Of a stretch of DNA of 64,000 nt, positions 43,594 to 52,682 are shown piece after piece (the first letter of the stretch is position 1; every line of letters starts with the position of its first letter). The notes beneath the pieces were generated by a model. That model ran no database searches and was not told the origin of the DNA. It was given only the letters and a program-made list of their open reading frames with translations. This DNA comes from Entoloma clypeatum (taxonomy: Eukaryota > Basidiomycota > Agaricomycetes > Agaricales > Entolomataceae): contig OY751494.1 of the NCBI GenBank assembly GCA_963565915.1, positions 2,790,001 through 2,854,000 of the forward strand, written 5' to 3'. Both the position numbers and the translations under genes were made by a program.

Positions 43594-44316
43594 TGTTAAG
43601 TAGGTGAAAAGTCGGACACTTCGTCGGAGTCCGTCGGAGGTTGGACGAAGGACTGAGGCCGGAGCGGAACTCCGGGAATGCGGAGGAACGACGAAGGGGA
43701 GGGACGTGGCTTCAACGTATGTGTTGCGCCGCCGTTTGTTGGATAAGGTGTCCCAATTTCAGGAGGTCGGAGGAGAGGTCGGAGATGCGGAGGTCCTCGG
43801 AAAGATCTCGGTGAGAGACACGTTGACGTGGAAATGGTCGGACGACGTCGGAGTTGTGACTCGGACACAGTACTGAGCTCGTCGAAGGGTAACGATGGAG
43901 GAAGAGCAGTAGATGAGGATGTCGTCGGCGTATTGTACCACAGCGAGGATCTCTGGCATGAACGGGGAGTAGAGGAGTGAACTTTGTTGATATTCGAACT
44001 GAGGAACTACAGGTATGGTACAAGCTTAAATATCTAAATGAGATTACTTTACGGAGATGGTCGGAGTAGGTCCGGAGTTGTGGCGTAAGTTGCCAGGGAC
44101 TGTAACGAACATCGGAGATGTCGGTCAACGGACCATGCGGAAAAGGCGATGCATAAGTAAACGGGAATATGAATATGAAATGCATAAAGGCATGGAGTTA
44201 TGAATATGAAATGCACGATGGCAACGTGCGGAGATGTGGAGGTAACGGATGTCCGGAAAGTCCGGAAAGTCGGAGGACGATCGGAGTGGATCGGAGATTC
44301 GGAGACGGATATAACA
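43594..44316 (-). repeat. 3' LTR of element K (723 bp)
   Basis: Ends TGTTAAGTAGG and GGATATAACA. The polypurine tract (AAGAGGGGAATAC on the minus strand) lies at 44317-44329. Confidence 0.93.
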
Positions 44317-44436
44317 GTATTCCCCTCTTAGGTCTGACACCCATGGAAGACCGCGAGAAAATAAACAAGGTCATGTGGTCTCGGTTATTTAACGGAGGTG
44401 ACCGGCTTTCAAGGGTTTCTTCCAGTTACCACCAAC

Positions 44437-45356
44437 ATGCCCCAAGGCTCGAGCACACAGCCCCCCCGATCCAGCGCCAACCTAGACGACTCCGAAGAGG
44501 AGCTCCTGCGCCGTCTGGCGCAGATACGCAAGGAAAAGGAGGAGGCGGAGGCAAGGAAGAAGGCGGAGGCCGAGAGGAGGGCGAGGGAGGCAGAGGCGAA
44601 GAAGAAGGCAGAGGCGGAGGCGAAGGCGGAGGCGGAGGCGGAGAGGAAGAGGGCGAAGAAGGCGGGGAAACAGAGGGCGGAGAGCGGAGCGGAGGAATCG
44701 GAGGTCCGGGGGGAGGCGTGTCAGGCCTGTGCGCAGGCGAAGGTGGAGTGCAAGTGGCCATTGTGAGTACCCGCTTTTTTTTTTTTCATCTTCTTTTTCT
44801 TACTGACAGTCTCCTTAGGCAGGGGAAAGGCACCGCATGCCAGCGGTGTAAAGACGGCAAACGGGTTTGCCTGAAAACCGGCGAGACGAGGGCGAAGCGT
44901 AAACGGGGGAAGACGGAGGAGGCCGTCGCGGAGGTCGCGGGCCCGAGCGGGGCAAAGAACTGCTGCGGCGCAGGGGTCGCGGAGGAGCTCCGGGAGCTCC
45001 GGGAGGCTCTGGAGGAGAGAGAGGAGCGGTCGGCGAGGGTCGGTTGGGCGCTGCTCCGGCAGCTGCAAATTTTAAACAACCACCTCGCCTACCGGAACTT
45101 CTTGCTGGAGGCGGCGGCTCCGGAGTCGGAGGATGACGGAGGGGAGGCGAAAAGTGCGGAAGAGGACGAGGAAGAGGACGAGGAGAAGGACGAGGGGTTG
45201 GACGAGGGGGAGCTTGCGGAACTGCAAGCGGAGAAAATGGAGGAGGAGAAAAAGCAGGCGAGGAAAGCGGAGGAAGAAACAGGGGAAAAAACGGAGGAGT
45301 CGGAGGAAGGGTCGGAGAATGAGGGTCTGCCGGCCAAAAAGGCCAAAACCCAGTAG
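44437..45356 (+). CDS. Antisense spliced gene inside element K: coiled coil plus Zn2Cys6-type cluster (287 aa)
   Basis: Exons 44437-44762 and 44819-45356 join in frame (864 nt). The intron (44763-44818) has GTGAGT, a T-rich tract and TTAG. Residues ~15-90 form a highly charged coiled coil of Glu, Arg, Lys and Ala (EEELLRRLAQIRKEKEEAEA). A cysteine cluster spans the intron: CQACAQAKVEC, ten residues, CQRCKDGKRVC, i.e. CX2CX6C-X10-CX2CX6C, the spacing of fungal Zn2Cys6 DNA-binding domains. A leucine-rich helix (EELRELREALEERE) and a long acidic tail ending PAKKAKTQ (possible nuclear signal) follow. It is convergent with pol K (70 bp apart), inside the element and on the opposite strand. Role unknown; a regulator of the element or its target choice is a guess. 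Confidence 0.82.
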
Positions 45357-45426
45357 CCCCTCCCCCCTCTAGTTTCTTTTCATTATTTTTTATTATTTTT
45401 TTGCAATATGAGAGTCTTGCGTGCTT

Positions 45427-48400
45427 CTATAGGTGTGATAAGGGGCCCGGTTTCTCCGGATACGCGGAGTGGAAGTCCGCAACTAAGTCCGTCGCGTGTT
45501 CGAGTTCCGTGGCGGGTAGCCAGGACTGTTCCTCATCGGTTCCTTCATAGCCTAGCCAACGGACTAGGTAGAGCAGTTTGCAAGAACGCCGGCGATCCAG
45601 TTTGGTGTCAAGGATTTCGGCGATTTCGTATTCCACTTCTCCTTCAACGTCGACCGGAGGAGGCGGAGTTACTGTCCGGTTCGGAATGTCGTTCGGAACA
45701 GATGGCTCCAGCATGGAGATGTGGAAAACGGGGTGAACACCGCGTATGGTGTCCGGAAGTCGGAGGGTGTAAGAGTGTGTACCATTCCTGGCAAGGATGT
45801 CAAAGGGGCCAAGGTACTTTTCAGACAGCTTTTTGGAGGGTCGTGTAGTGCGGAAAAACTTAGCCTTCACAAAAGCTTGCTGTCCTACTTCGAGCGGAGG
45901 GGGCGGAGCACGCCGGAGATCGGCGGGGCCTTGATAACGTCGTTGAGCTTCTAGGATTGTAGATTTGAGTTCTTGGTGAAGCTCGTCCAGGTCTACGATG
46001 AATTGTCGGGCACGGGCGGATGCGAGGTCGCGCTCCGGATGGACGGAGAGGTTCGGATGATAACCTTTATTGGCAAAGAAGGGCGAGATCCCGGTCGTAG
46101 CACTCGGAGCATTGTTGTACGCGAACTCCGCAAGCGGAAGTAGTTCGGACCAGTTGTCCTGTTGATAGTTACAGAAAATGCGGAGGTACTGTTCCAAGGT
46201 CTGGTTGGTACGTTCGGTTTGACCGTCGCCTTCAGGATGGTAGCCAGAGGTGAAGTGCAGAGTCATGTTGAGGGCTTTTCCGAGGGAGCGGAAAAAGCGG
46301 GAGACGAACTCCGGGCCTCGGTCGGAGGTGACATGCTCCGGTACTCCGTGCTTGGAGAACACATGCAGGATGAACAAGGTGGCTAGATCTTCGGAGGTGC
46401 AGTGGATCGTAGTCGGAACAAAAATGCTTTGTTTTGTCATTCGGTCAACAATAACAAGGATTGCGTCAAAACCGCCGGAGGTCGGAAGTGTCTCGATGAA
46501 GTCCATGGATATGGAGTTCCACGGAAGGTTCGGAACTGGGAGTTGCTTCAGCATACCATAGGGCTTGTGGCGTTGGGGTTTAGAGCGCATGCAAGTGGTG
46601 CAGGATTTGCAGTACTTTTTGACAAAGTCTCGAACACCAGGCCAAGTATAATCTCGTTGAATGAGACTAACTGTCTTGTTCTGTCCGGGGTGTCCGGAGA
46701 GAATATGGTCGTGCTTGTTGCGGAGGGTGCGGAGCCGGAGGTTATCGGAGTCGGGGACATAAATGCGACCACTATGACGGAGGAAACCGTCGGAGTCTAC
46801 GGACCAGTGCGGTTTGGGCTCCTTGAGATGGTCGGCATAGATTGGGTCGGATGGGAGTGAACGGAGGATGTCGGAGTGCAACTGTTCAATGTCCATTATG
46901 ACTGTGGCGCGGAGAACAGGGGTGAACAACTCCGTAGCTCGGAGAGATGCGGACAGCTGTTCTTGGGAAAAGACTGGTCGGAAGTTGCTTGGGTTTACCA
47001 ATGCATAGTCGCTATTCCCCTCTTTGGGATAGATGTCCCATCGTCTAGTCAGAGAGTCCGGCTTGGTACCGAGACGTCCGGGGCGGAAGCGAATCAAGAG
47101 ATTGAACTGAGAGAGGAACTCGGACCACCGGGCCTGTCGGCGGGTGAGAACCTTTGTAGTGGCGAAATACTCCAGGTTCTTGTGGTCCGTGACAACGTCG
47201 ATCGGAGCAGCGGAGCCTTCAAGGTAATGTCGCCATACCTTGAATGCTTCATGGATAGCAAGTAACTCCTTGTCGTGCGTGTCGTAGTTGAGTTCCGGGG
47301 CGGTGAAGGTGCGGGAGTGGAACGCTACTGGGTGTATCTCCTCGTCGGAGGTCCGGATGGACAAAATAGCACCAAGTGCGTAGTCGGAGGCGTCCGTCTC
47401 GATGATAATAGGTCGATCAGGAATCCAATGAGTGAGGACCGGTGCTTTGGTAAACGCGAGCTTCAACTCGTTGAACGCACTCCGTGCGGAGTCGGAGAAA
47501 CGGAACGGAGTACCCTTCCGGGTGAGTCGGGTGAGCGGAACAACGATGTCCGAATAACCGTGGATGAAACGTCGATAGAAATTTGCGAATCCTAGGAAAG
47601 ACTGTACGTCCTTCACTTTCCGAGGTTCAGGCCACTCTTGAATGGTCTTCACCTTGGTTTCGGACATGCGGAGACCGGAGGGAGAAAGGATGAAACCAAG
47701 ATATTCGACTGTGTCGACAGAAAATTCGCACTTGTCGGAGCGGACGTAAAGTCCGTTCTTGCGGAGACGTCGGAGAACTTCCTTGACATCGTCGGGGTGC
47801 TTGGCGGGGTCGTCGGAGTAAATGAGAATGTCGTCAAGGTAGACCACCACTGTAACATCGAGGAGGTCACTGAAGATGTCATTCACAAATCGCTGAAAAG
47901 CAGCAGGGGCGTTGGATAGTCCAAAAGGCATAACAAGCCATTCAAACGATCCGTAACGAGTGCGGAAAGCGGTTTTCCATTCATCTCCGTCGGCAATGCG
48001 GACAAGATGATATGCATGCCGGAGATCGAGAGTGGTATAAACACGCGCTTTTCCGGCAGTGGAAAGGAGGTCGGAGATGAGCGGAAGAGGGTATCGATCC
48101 TTCTTGGTAACTTTGTTCAGGCCCCGATAGTCGACGCACAGGCGGAGGGAACCGTCCTTCTTTCGGACAAAGAGGACCGGAGCGCCATGCGGAGAGCGAG
48201 AGGGGCGAATGAAGCCAATGGCCAAATGTTCGTCTATGAAGTTTCGCAGGGCAGATAGTTCGGATTGTGAAATGGAGTACATAGGGCCAATAGGGGGAGT
48301 CGATCCGTCTTCTAACTCGATGCGGAGGTCATACGGACGATGCGGAGCGAGGGTGTCTGCTTTTGTCTTGCTAAAAACATCGGCAAAATCGTGATATTCC

Positions 48401-49131
48401 TCTGGGATATGGGAGAGGTCCGGAGGTTCCTCAGACATAGAAACGGATTGGGCGGAGATCGTGTGGTCGGAGAGGTGAATTCGGAAGGATTGGGCACCCG
48501 GAAGTTTGCAGGCGCGCACAAATGCGGCTGCATTTATCAATGCAATATTCGGAACAACGTCCGGAGTAGCAGCGGGTGTGCCGGAGTCGGAGGTCGGAGT
48601 ATCGGGAGAGGTCTGCGGAGGTAGCGGAGCTGACCTGGCAGAAGACGTCAAGGTCGGAGACTCCTTCAAGAGCTGTGGACGGAAAGTAATACTGCCCAAT
48701 ACCCAGTCAATCATAGGATTGTAGCGGGTGAGCCAGTTGTATCCAAGAACCATAGAACAGGAGGAATCGAGCGGAGTCACGTAGGCTGTAATGGCCATAT
48801 ATTCACCGGAGGAAAAGTATACAGGGAGATCAACCGCCTGAGTAATGACGGAGTTGGACGTTCCGTCAAATAATTTAAGTTCGATCGGAGGTATGGAGGT
48901 GAAAGGGAGTTTATAGGATGAAGCATAACGGGAGTCAATAAAACAATGAGTAGAACCGGAGTCCACAAGGGCGGCTATCGGAGAAGAATCGGAGATAAGC
49001 GGAGATGTAAGTCGGACACGGAGGGAATTGGGATCGGAAAGAGCGGAAGCGTTGAGTAGAGCGGTAGTACGGATGGGTTCAACGCAGTCCTCAGGCCGTA
49101 CAGAGTCCTGTGGACTGCCCGCTAATTTTTT
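45427..49131 (-). CDS. Element K pol polyprotein (PR-RT-RNaseH-IN-chromodomain)
   Basis: Continuous -1 frame of about 1,230 codons from the AAAAAAT heptamer. Protease with ALVDSGSTHCFID; RT with RVYTTLDLRHAYHLVRI and VVYLDDILIYS; RNase H with IIETDASDYALGAIL; integrase with a zinc-binding CKSCTTC segment and the DDE core (MDFIETLPTSGG, TSDRGPEFVS, YHPEGDGQTER); then GPFDIL and a chromodomain (LLYLVRWLGYEGTDEEQSWL). No stops or frameshifts. It belongs to a different family from B and C, with only moderate similarity. Confidence 0.95.
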   Translation of the reverse strand, partial: KKLAGSPQDSVRPEDCVEPIRTTALLNASALSDPNSLRVRLTSPLISDSSPIAALVDSGSTHCFIDSRYASSYKLPFTSIPPIELKLFDGTSNSVITQAVDLPVYFSSGEYMAITAYVTPLDSSCSMVLGYNWLTRYNPMIDWVLGSITFRPQLLKESPTLTSSARSAPLPPQTSPDTPTSDSGTPAATPDVVPNIALINAAAFVRACKLPGAQSFRIHLSDHTISAQSVSMSEEPPDLSHIPEEYHDFADVFSKTKADTLAPHRPYDLRIELEDGSTPPIGPMYSISQSELSALRNFIDEHLAIGFIRPSRSPHGAPVLFVRKKDGSLRLCVDYRGLNKVTKKDRYPLPLISDLLSTAGKARVYTTLDLRHAYHLVRIADGDEWKTAFRTRYGSFEWLVMPFGLSNAPAAFQRFVNDIFSDLLDVTVVVYLDDILIYSDDPAKHPDDVKEVLRRLRKNGLYVRSDKCEFSVDTVEYLGFILSPSGLRMSETKVKTIQEWPEPRKVKDVQSFLGFANFYRRFIHGYSDIVVPLTRLTRKGTPFRFSDSARSAFNELKLAFTKAPVLTHWIPDRPIIIETDASDYALGAILSIRTSDEEIHPVAFHSRTFTAPELNYDTHDKELLAIHEAFKVWRHYLEGSAAPIDVVTDHKNLEYFATTKVLTRRQARWSEFLSQFNLLIRFRPGRLGTKPDSLTRRWDIYPKEGNSDYALVNPSNFRPVFSQEQLSASLRATELFTPVLRATVIMDIEQLHSDILRSLPSDPIYADHLKEPKPHWSVDSDGFLRHSGRIYVPDSDNLRLRTLRNKHDHILSGHPGQNKTVSLIQRDYTWPGVRDFVKKYCKSCTTCMRSKPQRHKPYGMLKQLPVPNLPWNSISMDFIETLPTSGGFDAILVIVDRMTKQSIFVPTTIHCTSEDLATLFILHVFSKHGVPEHVTSDRGPEFVSRFFRSLGKALNMTLHFTSGYHPEGDGQTERTNQTLEQYLRIFCNYQQDNWSELLPLAEFAYNNAPSATTGISPFFANKGYHPNLSVHPERDLASARARQFIVDLDELHQELKSTILEAQRRYQGPADLRRAPPPPLEVGQQAFVKAKFFRTTRPSKKLSEKYLGPFDILARNGTHSYTLRLPDTIRGVHPVFHISMLEPSVPNDIPNRTVTPPPPVDVEGEVEYEIAEILDTKLDRRRSCKLLYLVRWLGYEGTDEEQSWLPATELEHATDLVADFHSAYPEKPGPLSHL

Positions 49132-50279
49132 GTTTCGTCCGTGGTCTTGGCTTGGGCAGCGCGCGCCTTAGCCTTAGAGGCGGAGGACGAAGACTTCAGG
49201 CAATCTTTCGCGATGTGTCCAGCTTTGCCACAAAACATACAGAGGTTGTTGTCAAAACGGCGTTTGCGTTCCTCCGGAGTTAGCTTTCCGTCTTTTCCGA
49301 GTTTGTCGGAGATGTCGGACTTGGGAGCGGAGGAAGGCTTCGACTGTTTGCCCTGGTTCTGTGTCTGTGGTTTGGCTTTGGAGTTTTTATCAGAGTTTGC
49401 GGAGGGGGTTTTAGCTTCGGATTTGTCGGATTTGGATGCGGACTTGTCGGAGCGGGACTTCTCGCGATGACGTTCCCAGTGGCGAGCATCAATAGTCTGT
49501 GCTAGCTCCCTAAGTGCTGGTAACGTGCTTGGCTTTGCTTGAGTCCCAAGGACATCTTTAATCCGCTCCGCCAACCCGGAGTAGTACCGGTGATGCAGGG
49601 CGGAGCTGTCCCAGTGCGTTTTGGCAGCAAGGCGTGTGAACTCGATATTATACTTGAGAATATGTTGATTTTCGCGCATTTTGAGATTGTCCAGAGAGTC
49701 GGCAGCATCCGCAACGGGGTCAATGACCCCGAATTCCGTGCGGAGTGTGCGGAGGAATGCGGACCAATCTTCGTACCAGTCCGGGGGGTTATCCGGGTCC
49801 GGTTCGATGATGAAATGCTCGAAATAATCGAGAGCTGTGCCTCGGAGGAAAGAGATGGCGAGAGTGATTTTGGCAGAGTCATCGTCATACTCGGAGTTGT
49901 CGCGGAAGAACAATGTGCATTGGAGGATGAACTGGTTCAGTTTCCGGGGATCGGAACCGTCGAAGGTGTCCGGATCCTTAGCCTTTTTATGATGCTTATG
50001 ACCTTTGCTGCGTTTGAGTTCATTGGTCATTAAGAGGAAAGCATCCGCAAGGGCTTGTGGGCCGAAAATATTCTGAGGAGACGGGGGTGCGGATTCTATG
50101 GGGGAAGTGGGGATCGGAATATTATGCGGAGGTGTGATGGGCTGAAAACCCGGAGGTGTCGGAGTAGTGGGAGTTACGGGGGATAGTTCTGTTAAACGTT
50201 GTTCGACATTTTGTAGAACCTGTTGCCTAGAAGTGCCAGCTTCTGCGGCTTTTGCTGTCTTGGTGTTTCGGAGTGCCAT
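49122..50279 (-). CDS. Element K Gag
   Basis: Intact 385-residue protein from ATG 50279. It has a short basic N terminus and a proline-rich linker. The capsid-like gag domain follows (DPDTFDGSDPRKLNQFILQC, ISFLRGTALDYFEHFI, WSAFLRTLRTEFG, RYYSGLAERIKD). A Ser/Lys-rich tract and one CCHC knuckle CMFCGKAGHIAKDC near the C terminus complete it. The stop TAG directly follows the slippery A AAA AAT. Confidence 0.95.
   Translation of the reverse strand: MALRNTKTAKAAEAGTSRQQVLQNVEQRLTELSPVTPTTPTPPGFQPITPPHNIPIPTSPIESAPPSPQNIFGPQALADAFLLMTNELKRSKGHKHHKKAKDPDTFDGSDPRKLNQFILQCTLFFRDNSEYDDDSAKITLAISFLRGTALDYFEHFIIEPDPDNPPDWYEDWSAFLRTLRTEFGVIDPVADAADSLDNLKMRENQHILKYNIEFTRLAAKTHWDSSALHHRYYSGLAERIKDVLGTQAKPSTLPALRELAQTIDARHWERHREKSRSDKSASKSDKSEAKTPSANSDKNSKAKPQTQNQGKQSKPSSAPKSDISDKLGKDGKLTPEERKRRFDNNLCMFCGKAGHIAKDCLKSSSSASKAKARAAQAKTTDETKN
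49125..49131 (-). promoter_or_regulatory. Predicted -1 frameshift heptamer A AAA AAT (element K)
   Basis: Gag codons ACA AAA AAT TAG give a canonical X XXY YYZ heptamer ending right at the stop codon. After the slip, reading continues in the long pol frame, which has no good ATG of its own before the protease. Confidence 0.8.
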
Positions 50280-50307
50280 GACTAGCAGGAATCCAAAAAA
50301 CGGTTTG

Positions 50308-50318
50308 AGTTCGAATAT
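50308..50318 (-). promoter_or_regulatory. Self-priming primer site of element K
   Basis: The minus strand reads ATATTCGAACT two bases inside the 5' LTR, the reverse complement of AGTTCGAATAT at 50727-50717 (minus strand). In the identical LTR copy that start lies 32 nt after TATTTAAG (44032, start 44000). An 11-nt match. Confidence 0.78.
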
Positions 50319-50320
50319 AC

Positions 50321-51043
50321 TGTTAAGTAGGTGAAAAGTCGGACACTTCGTCGGAGTCCGTCGGAGGTTGGACGAAGGACTGAGGCCGGAGCGGAACTCC
50401 GGGAATGCGGAGGAACGACGAAGGGGAGGGACGTGGCTTCAACGTATGTGTTGCGCCGCCGTTTGTTGGATAAGGTGTCCCAATTTCAGGAGGTCGGAGG
50501 AGAGGTCGGAGATGTGGAGGTCCTCGGAAAGATCTCGGTGAGAGACACGTTGACGTGGAAATGGTCGGACGACGTCGGAGTTGTGACTCGGACACAGTAC
50601 TGAGCTCGTCGAAGGGTAACGATGGAGGAAGAGCAGTAGATGAGGATGTCGTCGGCGTATTGTACCACAGCGAGGATCTCTGGCATGAACGGGGAGTAGA
50701 GGAGTGAACTTTGTTGATATTCGAACTGAGGAACTACAGGTATGGTACAAGCTTAAATATCTAAATGAGATTACTTTACGGAGATGGTCGGAGTAGGTCC
50801 GGAGTTGTGGCGTAAGTTGCCAGGGACTGTAACGAACATCGGAGATGTCGGTCAACGGACCATGCGGAAAAGGCGATGCATAAGTAAACGGGAATATGAA
50901 TATGAAATGCATAAAGGCATGGAGTTATGAATATGAAATGCACGATGGCAACGTGCGGAGATGTGGAGGTAACGGATGTCCGGAAAGTCCGGAAAGTCGG
51001 AGGACGATCGGAGTGGATCGGAGATTCGGAGACGGATATAACA
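50321..51043 (-). repeat. 5' LTR of element K (723 bp)
   Basis: Near-identical to 43594-44316. GAGAC follows at 51044-51048. Confidence 0.94.
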
Positions 51044-51422
51044 GAGACGTGAGAAGGAGGATGAGGACGAAAGGCAAAGGAATAGATTGGTGGAACGTAT
51101 GGCAACATATAGTGACGTATAATATTCGAACTGAGGAACTACGACAGAATTCATACTACTTATAGTAAACCAGAAGTGGGTCAGTAACTACTATACTGTA
51201 GGTAAGGTGTGGATGTCGGAGTTACTCATCGGAGCAATCGGAGTACGGAGAGGAGCAAATGCAAAATCAACATCAAGATGTCTACTTGTCAGCATAATTA
51301 GAATGTTAACTAGTAGAGATGTCAATAAGTACTATTATGAAGATCATCGGATGTCGGACCGGATAAAACGTCGGAGTCATTGGATGTGTCGGATGTATGA
51401 ATTGCATGGTTATGACAACCAA

Positions 51423-52653
51423 GCGGACATCCAGGACATCTAAAAACCTTGGAATTGGTCAGACGGAACTATTGGTGGCCAGGAATGTACATGTTTATCA
51501 AGAATTATGTTGGAGGATGTGCAACCTGCCAACAAAGGAAAGTCAACACACACCCCACGAACCCTGGATTGATGCTGATCAAGGCACAAAGGACGCCAGA
51601 CCATTCTCCCAGACAATGATTGACTTCATCACGGACCTACCCGAGAGTAATGGATTTGACAGTATCATGGTCGTAGTAGACCATGGTTCTATGAAGGGGG
51701 TAATTTCCATCCCTTGTACCAAAACCACTGATGCGACCCTCACTGCCAAACTTTATTTGGACCACGTATACCGAAGATTCGGACTCCCAGACTCCATTCT
51801 GTCTGACAGAGGGCCGCAATTCGCTTCTCAGGTCTTCAGAGAACTAGGACGACTCCTAGGGATCAAACTGATGATGAGCACGGCTTATCACCCCCAAACC
51901 GATGGAGAAATGGAATGTGCAAATCAGGAACTCAAGATCTATTTCCGGATGTTCTGTTCGAACAATCCTGAAACATGGCACGATCACAACTCAACAATGG
52001 AGTTCTGTCACAATCAGAGGACCCACTCCGCAACGAAGCGATCCCCATTCTATCTAATGATGGGATATGTATGAACCGAGAGATACACCATTGGCGTTTG
52101 ACAAGACAAACATGCCAAGTGTAGAGGAACGGCTCAAAGAACTGAAACAAGCAAGAGATGAAGCGCTGGCAGCACACAAACTGGCCTGTCAGGTAATGGC
52201 GGAAAGATCAACACGAGGCTTCACTCCGTTTGGAAAAGGAGAACAGGTATGGCTAGAAGGGAAGAACCTCCGAATCAGATACCCTTCCAGAAAGCTGGCA
52301 CCCAAAAGAGAAGGACCCTTCACCATTTCCGAGGTGCTCGGGCCCCTGACGTACAAGCTGAAACTTCCAGAACAATGGAAGATCCACCCCGTTTTCCACG
52401 CCTCCTTGTTAACACCTTATCGGGAAAATGACACACACGGACTGAACTTTCACAACCCACCTCCTGATCTGATCGAAGGAGAACACGAGTACGAAGTGGA
52501 AGCAATCCTCACCCATAAGCGACAGGCAGAGGGTACAAGTATTTGGTCAAGTGGATGGGATACCCATCAAGCGATAACACATGGGAACCGGAATCCAACT
52601 TAAAAAGAGCTCAGGAAACACTGGGTCTTTACAAACAGACCCACCACCTTTGA
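51423..52653 (+). pseudogene. Element I pol, second part: integrase and chromodomain
   Basis: Continues from 43364. It has the GHPG-type zinc-binding start ([24 protein letters not shown]), the integrase core ([40 protein letters not shown]; the usual E is followed by M here) and a GPFTISEVLGP linker. A chromodomain ([20 protein letters not shown]) ends at TGA 52651-52653. One-base frameshifts near 51595, 52070 and 52530 break it. Confidence 0.9.
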
Positions 52654-52682
52654 ACCCCAACGATCCACATCTTCTCATCACC

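Larger units (their letters stand above)
43594..51043 (-). mobile_element. Element K: young, apparently intact Ty3/gypsy chromovirus with an antisense gene
   Basis: 723-bp LTRs at 50321-51043 (5') and 43594-44316 (3') differ at one position seen (GATGCGG against GATGTGG). GAGAC flanks both sides (43589-43593, 51044-51048). Gag and Pol are open without lesions, so this is the best candidate for an active element here. Between pol and the 3' LTR it carries a spliced gene on the opposite strand. The sequence is dense in TCGGA/TCCGA. Confidence 0.94.
43370..51417. mobile_element. Solo LTR J nested in element I, split by element K
   Basis: The pieces 43370-43593 and 51049-51417 join to a ~593-bp LTR with ends TGTCACG and TTATGACA. 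ACCAA flanks both sides (43365-43369, 51418-51422), a perfect target duplication inside the pol gene of I. It has the transcript-start motif AGTTCGAATAT on the minus strand at 51132-51122, 32 nt after a TATAAG box. Only one LTR is left, so its internal part was lost by LTR-LTR recombination before or after K arrived. Confidence 0.88.

Noticed and set aside
43604..44185. ORFs on both strands in the LTRs of K, repeated at 50331-50912
   Set aside because: They are inside the LTR, occur in both copies and show no coding signature; GC-rich sequence keeps frames open.
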